Numbered from the stretch's first letter, positions 18,480-32,130 are shown. The stretch is 64,000 nucleotides of DNA from Paulinella micropora (GCA_009731375.1 BJOX01000327.1:279028-343027), one strand, 5' to 3'. The notes: a model not told the origin generated them from the letters alone. Numbers and translations: made by a program.

Positions 18480-21400
18480 ATGTCATCTGGAGTGGTATAC
18501 GATCCTTACAAGGACCCGTGTATTAAACCACTCGAAAGAAAGGCTGTGGGGGAGTTTCTACAACATGTAGCAGCGGACTACATAGTAGAAAGAACAGCAT
18601 CTGTTTTTGGAACACTTTGTCCCTTTGGCAAGTAAGTACAAAGACAGCCCAAAGGACAAGGAGGTTTACGATACGGTGAAAGCGGAGTCGGGTAACTTGG
18701 CAAGATGGGGCTACGATCTAGCCAATTTTACCTTCACTGGCTATTCACCTAGTGAACCTAAGCTCAAAACTTTGGTACCCATGCAGGTAAGGAGGATGGT
18801 AGCAAGGATGTTTGTGTCTTTGCACCTCCATGAACTGCAGATGGTGGGGCACCCAAGGTTTGAGAAGGGGGATGAGGATTACTTTCCAACTCCTATTCCT
18901 TCTGAGCAGTTTGATGTCCAATTCCTGATGACGGGAGAGGAAGCTAAGGACATTTGGAAAGAGGAATGGTATGGGGCAATCAGAAAAGATCCTAAGAAAG
19001 GGGATACTTTTGAGGTGGGTATGGCACAGGCGTTCTTCAAGGACGAGGTGTACCCCATGGTTGCTAATGTCTTCCTCAAGGCGGTAAGGAATTGGGATGC
19101 CGCAAAGGACAAAATGAAGGATGCAAGATGGATGAAGGACACGAAGGTGTGGGGGAAAAAGACACCGGACACCTATGACCTCATCCATATTGAAGGCTTC
19201 ATGGGGAAATTGGAGCAGATGACGGAAAAGGACACGTTGGCTAACAATGCTAACAGGGGTCTGCGTGATCTGCTAAGGGAAGCAGAGACAGCTGCACTTG
19301 CAACAACCAAGGACAAGGATGCTACGGCTACGGTGCCGGATGCTAAGATATTGCTTGTTGTAAGGGAGCAGGCTCACGAGGCCATGTATCGATATCTCTT
19401 ATACCTCAAAGAGGTGGCAAAGGCCATTGAGGTTTGCGTGGAAAGGTACGCAATATGGGAAGAGAGATATGCGGTCATCAAGAAAAGGGATGAGGATGAT
19501 CCCATAGATCCTGTGTTTCGATATGAACAGGAAAGGAAGAGAATGCCGACGTTTCTCGACAAGTTCTCTCCTGTTGCATTCGCTCCGGGGTCAAGGGGGG
19601 ATAAAAAACCGGCGATATGGTTTACCCGACAAGTAAACTGTTTCCCGTTTATGACCTCACCTTGGTTGCGTAAAGCGATCAATTTGCTCTGTAAGTTTAT
19701 GGGGGAGAGCAATTTTGAATCCCCGATGACCGTGGTTGATATTCTCCGACAGTGCACGGACACTGATCTTATGGAGCACTTTACGGTGGAGAGTATCACA
19801 AAAGGGATGGGCAAGAAAATGCAGGAAAGGGATGTTTACGCGGACACGGGGTCTGTAAAAATGTCCAAACTGCACGCAATGATGCACGCTCTCATTGCTT
19901 TGCTCGTACTTCACGGAAGTCATTGGGATTTGACTAGTGAGGTCATGCTGACAGGGCATATTTCCACAGTTGTTGGAAGTGCGTTGGCAACGTCGAGCAA
20001 GAAGCCCATGAGGATCAAGGGGGCGTTTCGGATTGAAATGGAGAAGCTGAAGGCGGACAATGCGTTTTTCATCAGCCTCAAACGTTTCACCCGACATGTC
20101 ATGGCAAGGATCTATCAGCACGATCCATATGTGTTCCAAGCCATTGCAAAAGGTTGGCCGGATGGTAAATGGACGATTAACATCCCGGACAATGTCGATT
20201 TCACGACAGATGCGTCCCCGGCATGGAAAACGTTTGCGGATGGATATGCAAACGGAAGGGAAATGTGGAAGGACTTCCTAATAGCAGAGAGAACGTGGGA
20301 GGATACGTTGGTCTCTGAGGGAGGGATACAGGCGTTGGCAGCGGTAGCGAGGACCCAGTTGGTTGATCAACCAATGGGAAACGCAAATGCCATTCAGTCG
20401 GGGGGAAGGACTGTAAGACGCCGTATCCCTAATGTTCCTAAGGGGGGTTATGGCAAACCCTTCCGTCAAAAGGAACAGGAGGAGGAAGAGGACGAAGAAG
20501 AAACTAGCGAGGAGCATATTCCTCCCTCTAAGGGTTGGGGTGCTAGTTCTTCTAGTTCTTCTTACCAGGGAGGTCGCAAGCTTTGCTTCGACTACTACTT
20601 CAAGGGCTACATGTGTCCCAAGAAGGAGGCTTGTCCTGGCTTACACTCTGACAAGGAGGCGGATTGGAAAAACCTGGAGGGGCAGTTGACCGCTGCAAAA
20701 CAAGGACATTCCATCTGGGAGATAGTCAGAGCCATCCGCAACAAAGACGAGTTGGTTATAAAGAACAAAGGGGTTCGCCAGCTGGTCAGGAAGCGACTGG
20801 AGGAATGGGATGAAACAGTCAAGTCCTTGCGGACGGGAGGTAGCCGTGGTAGCCGAGGTGGCCGTGGTGGCCGTGGAGGGCGTGGAGGCCGTGACCGCGG
20901 GGGAAGCTTCAGGGGCAAGAAGCGATGGAGCGGTAAAAAGGAAGGAGGCCGGCCCTTCAAAAAGGCTAAGGTGGCGGCTGCCTCTAAGGATGAAGCGGAG
21001 GAGGAAGTCTCCTACGTAGAGGAAGTCTCAGAGGGAACCCAACTTGGTAAACACCAGTTGAGAGACGAATGTGGGGGGGGGGGAACGGGTTCGTCAGTCG
21101 ATACTGATGGGGATGTTGTCCTGCGGCAGGTGATCAAGCCTTTCGCAGCGAGGACTTTGCCGAAGACGAATAGGCCGGGGAGGCTGGAAGTCAAGGCAAT
21201 ACCCGTAGGTAACCCTTCTCACGAGAGTCAGAACTCTACTCATGGAATGGATGGTTCTGTGATGCAGGTAACGATTGGAGGGGGTAAACGTGGTGACAAA
21301 AAGGGGGACGGAGGGCCCGCGAAGGCCAGACAAGTCCATATTACTAATAAAAAATTTGTTACTAACGTACCTCGAAAATCACAACCTACTTTAAATGTTT

Positions 21401-23430
21401 TACCGGTCCCGACGGTAAGGTTCGAAAAGAAAGTTTCTATCATTCCGGAGCCTGATTGGAAGGCGAAGCCGGTGCCTTTAAGGGTGAAGAAGGTCAAACC
21501 CGTAAGGAAGGCTGCGGATGGAATGAAAGAAATGGAAGCCGGAAAATTGAAGGCTACTGCTTTTGGTGAGGGCTACATCAAGAGTGGGCTGTCGGATCGG
21601 AAAGATTTAAATAACAGTTTGGTTCTTTTATCTGACTTGAAGGAGCGCTTAGAGGCTGTCGATATGCCGGAACATGCGTTGTGCATTACTCAGGTCTACT
21701 GTGTGGATCTTGAGAGTGCATGCGATGTGGCCAATGATACGTTGGCTAATATTAATATCGCAGGAGCGAGCTTCATAACGTCCAATCGGGCGTGGTTGGA
21801 TAAACATATGTTGCCGATTAAAGGAAGCATAGAAGGGGTGAATGGAAAAGCGAGGGCGGAGGTTACGGGAACGATGGTCTTGACCATTGAACTCTACTCC
21901 GGTAAGTCCTTTGACATTCAGTTCTATGTCTGTCCGGAATATTCGGGGGGATTGCTGATCGGGTTCAAGCAGCTCAATAGGATGGATACATTAATTAACT
22001 GCCGGTCGGGCTTGGTGCACTATGGAATTAGTGAAGATGACGCGGAAGATATGGTTAGGGGGTGGACAGCTGTCCCTCTCTTTCATACGGATACTTACGC
22101 TGTATCATTCACCAAGCTAGGGGCGACAAAGGAGGATGACCCACATGCAATTGCGCGGGGCGCAAAGGTGCAGTTGGTTATGCCAAAGCCATATCAGCAC
22201 CCAGCATTGGACAACTATTACAAGGATTTCAAGCCAGAGTACCGCGGGCATGCGGGAAAGGCAAAGAAAGTTGTTCGACGTTGGGAAAAGGCAACGGTGG
22301 AGGACTTAATTCAGGGCCGGTGTGCTCAGATTATGGCCTGCGCTATGGAAGAACTTAACATGGAGGATGAGGCAGGGATGGACAGGTTCAGGGGTGGAAA
22401 GAAGGGGCCTTATGTGTTCCTTCAGAACCGATACTGCCTTCATGCTAAAGCATCACAGGCCAACAGGCCCTTGTTTGAACCATTGATGTCGTTGCGGTTG
22501 TCAACAGGTGGAACGGAGGATGAAATTATGGATTTTGTGGGGAACATATGGGGTGACAAACTTCTTTGTCCACGGAATTCTGGGGAGACGGCGAAGTTGC
22601 TCAAGAAGTATTTCGAGGGTGACAAACCGTTCTCTATGGTCCTACCGTTTCATGATAAGGCATTATGGGCGGATGAGGTTTTGGACCGGATGATGGATCA
22701 CCCAATCCCAGTGCCATCTAGAAAGCAACATTTGGTGATTGCTTGTAGATTGGGTACTAGGGAACAGGGGTTGGCTTATCGAAACTCACTTAAGGGGTGT
22801 GACCTTCAGAAGATACGGGAACAGGCGTTCACGTGCTTCACAGGGTTTTACACAAAAAGGGCGCCTATCCAGTATGCGATGATTCTGGATCGAATGGCAA
22901 ACCTTGGGAAATGGGATGAGTTTTCGGAAGTCAAATACCATCAGAAGGAAGTGGAAATGCCCTCCGAGGATGGACTGGTGGAGGATGCGTGGTCGGACAT
23001 GGCTGAGGCGCCCGAACTTAAGAGTCGGAAAGACGCTCAGTCATGGGATGACAGGATGGCTCAAATGCGGGCGGACTGGAAGGGGAATAAGGAAGATCTC
23101 AAGTGCCTTCAGGATGTGATGGAAAAGGATATCTTTGATCCGCCTAGACCGGGCACGGTCAAGCATTTTGAAGCTCATCTCAGGAAGATTCCTGGGATGA
23201 ATATCACGCATGCCTCTAGGAGGTCTATCCTGGGCCGGAAGGAGGAGAGCATTGCCCAGGAAAAGGCAGAGGAGCTACAGGCTGATGATTTCACGGAGTT
23301 TTCAGACTCCCCGATTTCGTCACATGTACGCATGGTTCCTAAGCCGGATGGGGCACTAAGGTTTTTTGTGAATTACTATCGGTTGAACAAGATCATCGAG
23401 GGTGAGCGGTATCCGCTGCCTAAGCGATGA
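18480..23430 (+). pseudogene. Gypsy Gag-protease and start of reverse transcriptase
   Basis: Starts at ATG 18480 (MSSGVVYDPYKD) in one frame and moves by one frame at about 18,620 into a 1,607-codon frame. A long helical capsid-like region is followed by an acidic patch and, at 20,580-20,640, CFDYYFKGYMCPKKEACPGLH, a CCCH finger in place of the usual CCHC knuckle, then an RGG-rich basic stretch (20,840-20,900). At 21,740-22,020 there is a protease-like fold, but the active site reads NIAGASFI instead of D-T/S-G-A. The frame ends in RFFVNYYRLNKII and GERYPLPKR, the first RT motifs, and stops at 23430; the next frame overlaps by 29 bases. Confidence 0.85.
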
Positions 23431-26416
23431 CTGTATGCGCAAGTTAAAACACGCAAAATTTTACTCGGTATTGGACCTCAAAAATGGGTTCTGGCAGATC
23501 CCGCTCAGTAGGAAGAGCAGGTGGCTTACAGCGTTTGTGGTAGGGATGACGCTATACCAATGGAAGGTATTGCCAATGGGTTTGAGGAACTCGCCGGGCA
23601 TATTTCAGGCAGCAATGCAGAAGATGCTGGGGCGGCAATTTGAGGATGNNNNNNNNNNAGGTGGGTTTATGGAGAAATATGGAAGGGCAGGTGGGTTTAT
23701 GGAGAAATATGGGCAGAAGGCAGAGGATTACGCTTTCTGTTACATAGATGATATTATTATCTACTCCAATACCATGGAGGAACACCTAGCCCACATCCAG
23801 GATGTTTTCCGACGGGTGAGAGAGTTTGGTCTCAAGGTGAACTTGGACAAGTGCCAGTTTGCCACCCGACAGGTTACATACCTAGGATATGATATCTCGA
23901 ATGGGACGGTAGCGATTGCGGGTAAAAAGAGGGATGCTGTGGAAGGCATTAAGCGGCCTCAGACGCGATCGGAATTATTCTCCTTCATTGCGCTTGCGCA
24001 ATATTACAGTCAGTTCTTTCCGAATTGGTCGGATACGGTTAAGCCGTTAAGAGAGCTGTACTTGAAAGGCGATATACGGGAATGGACGCCTAAACAGGAG
24101 GAGACGTTCGAGTTCATTAAGGAAATGTTGACTCGTGATCCCAAGTTCAACAAGGACTGCATCTTGATGATGCCGGATGTTGACAAACAGTATGTGCTAG
24201 ACACCGATGCGTCTAAGTACGCGGTCGGGGCGGTCTTACAGCAATACGATGATAAGGGGGTCTTACGGCCGATCATGTACTTGAGCCGAAAGCTCAATAA
24301 GGCAGAACAAAACTACTGTACAAGGCAGAGGGAGGCCTTGGCGGTGGTTTGGTCGTTTATAAGACTCAGGGAATACTTATGGGGGTCACGGGATATCGTG
24401 GTAAGAACGGACCACCAGAATCTTATGTGGTTGATGACGAACGATTGCACAGGCAGGTTGGCCAGGTGGCAAGCCTTGCTGTCGTGTTATGACTTCACCG
24501 TCAAGTACATTCCCGGCAAGAAGAATATTGTGGCTGACTCTTTGTCAAGGGTCAATTACTCAACACCGTCCGCATGTCTGGCTGCGATGCAGCAGATGGA
24601 CGAGTTCGAGGATTTGGCGTTGAGGAAGAATCAAAAGGATATCTTGCCGGCGAACATGATCTTCTATGCCAATAAGGCTCACCCAGGCTCTAGTCGGAAG
24701 GAGTCTGGGGTGATGGAGGCAAGGAAGGGGGAATATAAGAGGGTCATGTTGTCTCAGTTGGAACGGGAGGTTGGCCAAGCGGAGTGTTGTACGGAACACT
24801 TTGCGGAGGAGGCTGTGCAACACCTGAGGGAATATGAGGCTGAGAAAGCCGCTATTCTGGATGAGGATAAGGTGGAGCATGAGTGCTACTGTTGCCTGGG
24901 GCACGCGGCACCGGCCGTCCGAACCTACGTGGAAGACCCGGGCGGGGAGACGGCTCCAGAGCCGGAGGTGACCTCAATGGAGCCGGGGAAGGCTATGGAG
25001 AGGTCGGAGCCGGACTCCAGACCTCAAGTGGGAATCCAGGTAGAGGACGGTACAGTGCGTATCGCGTCCGTGGAGGCCTGGAGACAGTGCCAGAGGGCCG
25101 ATGGGGAGTACAAGGACTTGATCCGGTACTTCATGGCAAAGGACGAGCTGTTGCTGACGGAGAGAATCCGAACACAGCTTAAGACTCTGGCATGGCGGGA
25201 TGGTCTCCTGTGGTATATGGGCAAAACCGCGGAGACGGCCAAGAACCCGGAAAAGTGGGTTTTGTGGGTCCCAGCTAAACTGAGACAGATGATCTACGTA
25301 GCGTCGCACGTGATCCCGTTGGTTAATCACCCGGGGGTGCAAAGGACGCAGTGGATTATCAAACGGAGGTTCTGGTGGGAAGGAATGGATAAGTTCGTTA
25401 AGGAAAGGGTCAAAGGCTGCACGACCTGTCAGATGAACAAACGGCACCCAGTGGAAGGGAAAATCCCGGTTGGGAAATTTACATTGCTGGAAAGGCTCTT
25501 TGAGTTCCTGCATGTGGACCACGTGGGACCGTTGCCGCCGGTGGGGCCGGCGAAGGATAAGTTCTTGATGACGGTCATTGACAGGGCGAGCAATTACGTT
25601 TGGGCNNNNNNNNNNNNNNNNNNNNNNNNNNNNNNNNNNNNNNNNNNNNNNNNNNNNNNNNNNNNNNNNNNNNNNNNNNNNNNNNNNNNNNNNNNNNNNN
25701 NNNNNNNNNNNNNNNNNNNNNNNNNNNNNNNNNNNNNNNNNNNNNNNNNNNNNNNNNNNNNNNNNNNNNNNNNNNNNNNNNNNNNNNNNNNNNNNNNNNN
25801 NNNNNNNNNNNNNNNNNNNNNNNNNNNNNNNNNNNNNNNNNNNNNNNNNNNNNNNNNNNNNNNNNNNNNNNNNNNNNNNNNNNNNNNNNNNNNNNNNNNN
25901 NNNNNNNNNNNNNNNNNNNNNNNNNNNNNNNNNNNNNNNNNNNNNNNNNNNNNNNNNNNNNNNNNNNNNNNNNNNNNNNNNNNNNNNNNNNNNNNNNNNN
26001 NNNNNNNNNNNNNNNNNNNNNNNNNNNNNNNNNNNNNNNNNNNNNNNNNNNNNNNNNNNNNNNNNNNNNNNNNNNNNNNNNNNNNNNNNNNNNNNNNNNN
26101 NNNNNNNNNNNNNNNNNNNNNNNNNNNNNNNNNNNNNNNNNNNNNNNNNNNNNNNNNNNNNNNNNNNNNNNNNNNNNNNNNNNNNNNNNNNNNNNNNNNN
26201 NNNNNNNNNNNNNNNNNNNNNNNNNNNNNNNNNNNNNNNNNNNNNNNNNNNNNNNNNNNNNNNNNNNNNNNNNNNNNNNNNNNNNNNNNNNNNNNNNNNN
26301 NNNNNNNNNNNNNNNNNNNNNNNNNNNNNNNNNNNNNNNNNNNNNNNNNNNNNGGTCAGATACAAGTCGCAAGCCACCCACAGAGGCGGCGAAGAGGGCG
26401 GCGGATAATGATCTGA
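23402..26416 (+). pseudogene. Gypsy reverse transcriptase, RNase H and integrase
   Basis: RT: FYSVLDLKNGFWQIPL, LPMGLRNSPGIFQ and the catalytic FCYIDDIIIYSN. RNase H: YVLDTDASKYAVGAVLQQ, SRKLNKAEQNYCTRQREAL, RTDHQNLMWL and PGKKNIVADSLSR. Integrase: zinc head with NHPGVQRTQW and CTTCQMNK, then FEFLHVDHVGPLPP and the start of the catalytic core, cut by the N gap 25606-26353. Between RT motifs a GGFMEKYG unit is repeated next to a 10-N gap at 23649-23658, probably a collapsed or local duplication. The frame joins the previous one at 23,402-23,430, where about two bases seem to be missing before the DDCMRKLK segment. Confidence 0.93.
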
Positions 26417-27034
26417 TCTACTCGGAACCTGGAAGTAGGCCGCTGGAGGAGGGATGTGCAGGCGGGGCCGGAGGAGCCAGTGGTGCCCTCGCGGGTGGAC
26501 GTCAAGCACAAGTTATGGAAGGAGGGTAATGAGGCACTAGAAATGACATGGGTTCTGGGTCGGTTCTATTTGGTCAGGCCCCCGACTAGGTTCGTTGCAA
26601 AGGGAGACAAGGATACTCTCTTTGTGATGAAGGTTGTGGGACTGGCAGAGGACTCGAGGAAGACTCGATCGTCAAGGAGTGCGCTCAAAAACCTTCCGCC
26701 TATGCTGCAGTTTTACCGGTCTTGGGATAAGGATACGGTTGACAACCGGATGTACCGCGAGTATGTCCCGGTATGGTGGGATGCTGCAAATAGGGAGGTA
26801 TGGGATGCCAAAATTGATCCAGCCACACGGAAGGGTGACAGGGATCACGAGGCATGGACCATATCAGCGTGGCCGAGGGGAGTGCTTGATTGCCCCTTCG
26901 AGTTGCACGACGGGCACATTCCACAGAAGGTTTGGGACTTGCTCAAGCAAAGCGGGCTTGACTTAAGGCTAATCGGGGGTGCACATGCAACGGAAACGGT
27001 GCGGGGGAAGAAGCATCCGAGCCTAAAGGGATAA
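26417..27034 (+). pseudogene. C-terminal extension of the gypsy polyprotein
   Basis: Same frame as the integrase after a TGA at 26414. From about 26,500 it reads VKHKLWKEGNEALEMTW, then FYLVRPPTRFVAKGDKDT, and LDCPFELHDGHIPQKVW before the stop at 27034. It is a structured post-integrase region of some 170 residues that is not a recognisable chromodomain or GPY/F module. It could be a separate downstream gene or the tail of Pol. The following 560 bases to the 3' LTR hold no frame I trust. Confidence 0.5.
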
Positions 27035-27597
27035 GGGGCATCCGGGATGCAACTTTAAAAAAGAAGGAACGGAAAAGCGGGTCGGAGGGCAGTTGGGCAC
27101 ACATTGACCATAGTGTGTGGGATAAACAGTACTGAGGGTCCTACTCAACTTTAAAACTTTACGGGCACAGTACAAGGGAACTCGGCGAAAAGGCCATCGT
27201 CGTTTTAAGGGTTGGACTTTGGGGTTCGGTCAATTCGGACTTCAGGGCCAAGGCACCATTCACATTTGACGGATTAGACAGGGTCTGGCTGGTGGTCGGC
27301 CAGACTATGGGTCTGTGACTTCGGGAAATCGCGCGCGTAGGGTTGAAGACGTGAGCTGGTCGAGTGCCATGATTCACGATCTTCGGGCAACAATAAGTCT
27401 CGGAACTTAGCCCACATGAAGCACAAGCCTTTAATCTGTTGGATGGCTCTTGATAAGATTTGATCAGGGGTCGAGCTAGGGTAGCTCTTGGGATGGTGGA
27501 CAATCGGCTGGGATTCCCCAAAAAGCCGGTACTGACGAGATTATACGAGATGTAGTCTCCGGTGGTATTACTCCAGGATTGAGATCCGAGCGATCTC

Positions 27598-27614
27598 AAA
27601 GGAGGGGGAAGGGG
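27598..27614 (+). promoter_or_regulatory. Polypurine tract
   Basis: AAAGGAGGGGGAAGGGG lies five bases before the 3' LTR and would prime plus-strand DNA synthesis. Confidence 0.85.
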
Positions 27615-27619
27615 TGCTA

Positions 27620-28319
27620 TGTAACACCCACGGTATACTACATCGTTTATACGCTATTGGGGCTTTACGGGAATTTACTCTTGGAAGTATTTTCTTGTTA
27701 TTAAATGTAATTTAAGATGAATTCTTATTACATTTCCGGTTCTGATTAATATATCCGGTTTTAATGTTGTAGTAGGATAAGGAATATGGAGGAAAAGCTA
27801 GGAAGCTTGGACCCCCATAGGACCTTAAAACCTACATTTTACACTTAACCGTTTACCGGCGTGGAGAGGGTTATTAGGATGCAGAATACACAGTTGTGTA
27901 GCATCCATATGGAATAACCTCCCACATTAATAGCGTTGACCCGATCCTTCTACAGTACATGTAGTAACCGTTTGAAGTTTTGGAAAAAGGTCACGGAAAA
28001 ACCGTGAAATTTGGCCTTTTTTCCCTGTGACTGGGAATTTATGGCTAAATAAGGGAAAACGCACTTATGGGTTGTGGTTTGTGGTGTGTTTTGGCATTTG
28101 TGCAGGTTACGGACGTAACGCATCATGTCAGGGAACCAGTCAAAGGGACACTCCGGTTTGACCGGTGTTTTCCCTCTGGCTTGTTGTTTGGGTTCATTCC
28201 TGACAACCCTTTCTGTAATAGAAGTGGTCGTTAGTAGTGAACCAGTTGTGTTCAATTATTAAAATTCCTTTGTTACTTTTTCATTGAGCTCGTAAGGGTA
28301 GACCTCTGGTCTTAATACA
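27620..28319 (+). repeat. 3' LTR of the Ty3/gypsy element
   Basis: 700 bp, near-identical to the 5' LTR; examples of differences are CATAGG for CATATG and two added bases near 28,020. Confidence 0.95.
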
Positions 28320-28323
28320 TCTT

Positions 28324-29290
28324 GAAAGGCCTCGGCAGCCAGCCTGTGACTGCTAGCCTGACCAGACCAGCCGATCATGAATCAGGTACAGATATTTGTA
28401 TTTCACTTTCAGTGTCTCAGCTTACATATCATATTATTTTTGTCACATAGATACCCCTCTACGGGAAGCGCTGACAAATTTTTCAATCCATATTACCGAG
28501 TAGTAGAATAATTAATAGCTCAGATAGGTCTCATCTCATGGTAGATTAGCTAGTACAATCAGGTTCACTTCATATATTATCAGTATATTCGGATCATCTG
28601 GTATACTGCATATAACGACTCAGTACTATATATGTAACTTGTTTATGCTATGCATGTATTACATATTCACCTTACTACCACTCACAACTTGGCATAGGAT
28701 AAGGTGTGGGTAGGCCATAATCTTCTTCTCGTCGATCAGGCCTGACTTGACTGGGGGGCGCTGCCCTGTGTGTAGTCTAACTGATATACACTTGCCCCAG
28801 CAAGTTGGGTAGCCACCGTCGACCGCCATTATCTCTTGGAGAGAGTGAGGGTAAGAGTGAGTATGTTTTGAGTCTGTGTTTTTATAATTTTCACAGAACA
28901 GTTAATAGGACCTCCTTGCTCCAGGGGGTGTGTTAGAGCATATTATACAATATACTAATTCGGTGGACAGTACGGCCGGCATATGTAATGCGTGTCGTTA
29001 GAGCCATTACGTGTGTCCGGCCTAATACGTTCCCGCTCTTTGCCTTGGCGCGTTCTTCTAATAAAGTTTAACTTGCAGACTATCTACTCAGCTTAGATTT
29101 GACTCCGGTTTAGTACAGTAGTCTAACAGACCGATGTTAAATGCTTGACGGTAAACTTAATAAATTTACTATCCCATCCACTCGAGTGGACTTAAATTAC
29201 GTTAAGGGTTAAGGTTGATGTTAATAATTCAAAAAACATTAAAGAAAAAAGGAAAAAAAATCAAAGGCATCACATCGCACTGTCTTCCTT
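28324..29290. other. Stretch without a recognised gene
   Basis: Right flank of the gypsy insertion. Mixed composition, no long frame. TTCTAATAAAGTTT near 29,055 is polyadenylation-signal-like. It should continue the sequence left of 17,501 and may be an older repeat. Confidence 0.3.
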
Positions 29291-29292
29291 CA

Positions 29293-29323
<31 letters not shown>

Positions 29324-29462
29324 ANNNNNNNNNNACACAAACCCCACCTCACCCGTACTCCACTTTGTGTCCACCGGCTCCAAAAAATTTAACTGCATAA
29401 GACACTACCTGGTAAGGAATACATATTAGGAACATACACACCGCTAGCTGGCTGCGGTTGTT

Positions 29463-29523
29463 TTACTCGGAGACGGAGGCGAGCTTGGACTCTTCGAGCT
29501 TGGCTGGCGTCAAGGGGTTGTCC
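29463..29523 (-). CDS. LRR gene: last exon
   Basis: Acceptor TTAG precedes GGACAACCCC; encodes [19 protein letters not shown] then TAA. It gives the frame and end of the LRR gene. Confidence 0.7.
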
Positions 29524-29811
29524 CTAACAGTCATTTATATCTACTTTATATTTGGAGAGAGAGAGAGAGAGGGAGAGAGAGAGAGAGGTTATCAGAATAC
29601 CGCATAACAAATTCTTCCGATTGCTCTTGTCCTCCATCGTGACCCAAAAACTGCAAGCAAACAACACCACAAAGGATATAAAGGAAGGAAAGAAAGAATC
29701 AAGAAGGAAAGGGAAGGGAAGGAAAGGGAAAAGGAAAGGGGGAAGGGGAAAGGGAAAGGGAAAGGGTAAAGGGAAAGGGGAAAGGACGTGTGACCAAGAC
29801 GCGGCGGGTGT

Positions 29812-29865
<54 letters not shown>

Positions 29866-30217
29866 GAGAGAGAGAGAGAAAGAAAGAAAGAGAAAGAGAG
29901 AGAGAGAGAGAGGGGGGGGGGGGGGGGAAGGGGGGGGGGGGGGGGGGGGGGGGGGGNNNNNNNNNNGAAAGAGAAAGAGAAGGGACAGGGGTGAGTGTGT
30001 GACCGAGACACGGCGAGTGCCTCGAGAAGGCGGGGGAGGCACGTCCTCTTCCGCTGGGGGAGGCGGGGGCGCGTCGTCCTCCTGTGGTTAACATGTCAGT
30101 AAGTAAGTAAGTAAGTTAAGTAATTTAAGTAAGTTAAGTAAGTTAAGTAAGTTAAGTAAGTTAAGTTAAGTTAAGTTAAGTTAAGTAAGTTAAGTAAGTT
30201 AAGTAAGTTAAGTAAGT

Positions 30218-30251
<34 letters not shown>

Positions 30252-30706
30252 GTAAGTAAGTAAGTAATAAGTAAGTAAGTAGGTAAGTAAGTAAGTAATC
30301 TCTTGCGCTGGGGGGGGGGNNNNNNNNNNNNNNNNNNNNNNNNNNNNNNNNNNNNNNNNNNNNNNNNNNNNNNNNNNNNNNNNNNNNNNNNNNNNNNNNN
30401 NNNNNNNNNNNNNNNNNNNNNNNNNNNNNNNNNNNNNNNNNNNNNNNNNNNNNNNNNNNNNNNNNNNNNNNNNNNNNNNNNNNNNNNNNNNNNNNNNNNN
30501 NNNNNNNNNNNNNNNNNNNNNNNNNNNNNNNNNNNNNNNNNNNNNNNNNNNNNNNNNNNNNNNNNNNNNNNNNNNNNNNNNNNNNNNNNNNNNNNNNNNN
30601 NNNNNNNNNNNNNNNNNNNNNNNNNNNNNNNNNNNNNNNNNNNNNNNNNNNNNNNNNNGATAGATGGATGGATAGATGGATGGATAGATGGATGGATAGA
30701 TAGATG

Positions 30707-30749
<43 letters not shown>

Positions 30750-30814
30750 GGATGGATAGATGGATGGATAGATGGATGGATAGATGGATGGATAGATGGA
30801 TGGATAGATAGATG

Positions 30815-30849
<35 letters not shown>

Positions 30850-30887
30850 GCATAGATGGATGGATAGATGGATGGATAGATGGATGA

Positions 30888-30920
<33 letters not shown>

Positions 30921-30937
30921 AAGATAGATAGATAGAC

Positions 30938-31013
<76 letters not shown>

Positions 31014-31403
31014 CGATCGATCGATAGATAGATCGATCGATAGATCGATCGATCGATCGATAGATCGATAGATAGATAGATAGATAGATATAGATATAGA
31101 TGTAGATATAAATATAGATAGATATAGATAGATATAGATAGATATAGATATAGATATAGATATAGACAGATAGATAGATATAGATAGATATAGATATGGA
31201 TAGATATGGATAGATATAGATAGATATAGATATAGATATAGATATATAGATAGATATAGATATAGATAGATATAAATATAGATAGATAGATATAGATAGA
31301 TCGATATAGATAGATCGATATAGATAGATCGATATAGATAGATAGATATACATAGATAGATATACATAGATAGAGATAGATAGATAGAGAGATAGAGATA
31401 GAG

Positions 31404-31455
<52 letters not shown>

Positions 31456-31551
31456 CGATTGATCGACTGATAGATAGATAGATAGGTAGGTAGGTAGGTA
31501 GGTAGGTAGGTAGGTAGGTAGGTAGATAGACAGACAGATAGACAGATAGAC

Positions 31552-31584
<33 letters not shown>

Positions 31585-31699
31585 CATAGCTAGATAGCTA
31601 GATAGCAAGATAGCTAGATAGCTAGATAGCTAGAGAGATAGATAGATAGATAGATAGATAGATATAGATAGATAGATAGATAGATATAGATAGATAGAT

Positions 31700-31743
<44 letters not shown>

Positions 31744-31873
31744 GTAGATAGATAGGTAGGTAGGTAGATAGATATGTTTGGTCTATTAGCTCTGCATATC
31801 CGAAGACGTAGGCATCCATTCCACCCCGCCGCCAATCCACGACTGGGTAGCGGGGGTAGGTAGGTAGGTAGAT

Positions 31874-31925
<52 letters not shown>

Positions 31926-32130
31926 GTAGGTAGGTAAGTAGGGAGGTAGGTAGGTAGGTAGGTAGGTAGGTAGGTAGGCAGGCAGGTAGGTAGATAGATA
32001 GATAGAAAGATAGAAAGATAGATAGATAGATAGATAGATACATAGATAGATACATAGATAGATAGATGAGATGTCGCAAAGGAATGTAGTCCTTGCAAAG
32101 GAACGCAGTTTCACATCAAACAATAATTAT

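Larger units (their letters stand above)
17501..28323 (+). mobile_element. Ty3/gypsy LTR retrotransposon, 10.8 kb, with TCTT target-site duplication
   Basis: LTRs begin TGTAAC and end AATACA. The four bases before the left LTR (17501-17504) and after the right LTR (28320-28323) are both TCTT. By eye the LTRs differ by about six substitutions and two single-base indels in 700 bp, so insertion is recent. The internal order Gag-protease-RT-RNase H-integrase defines it as Ty3/gypsy. Frame breaks at about 18,620 and 23,425 and an N gap at 25606-26353 affect the coding region. Confidence 0.95.

Noticed and set aside
25575-26529. Frames made mostly of unknown residues
   Set aside because: They are N-gap artefacts; only the ends carry sequence.
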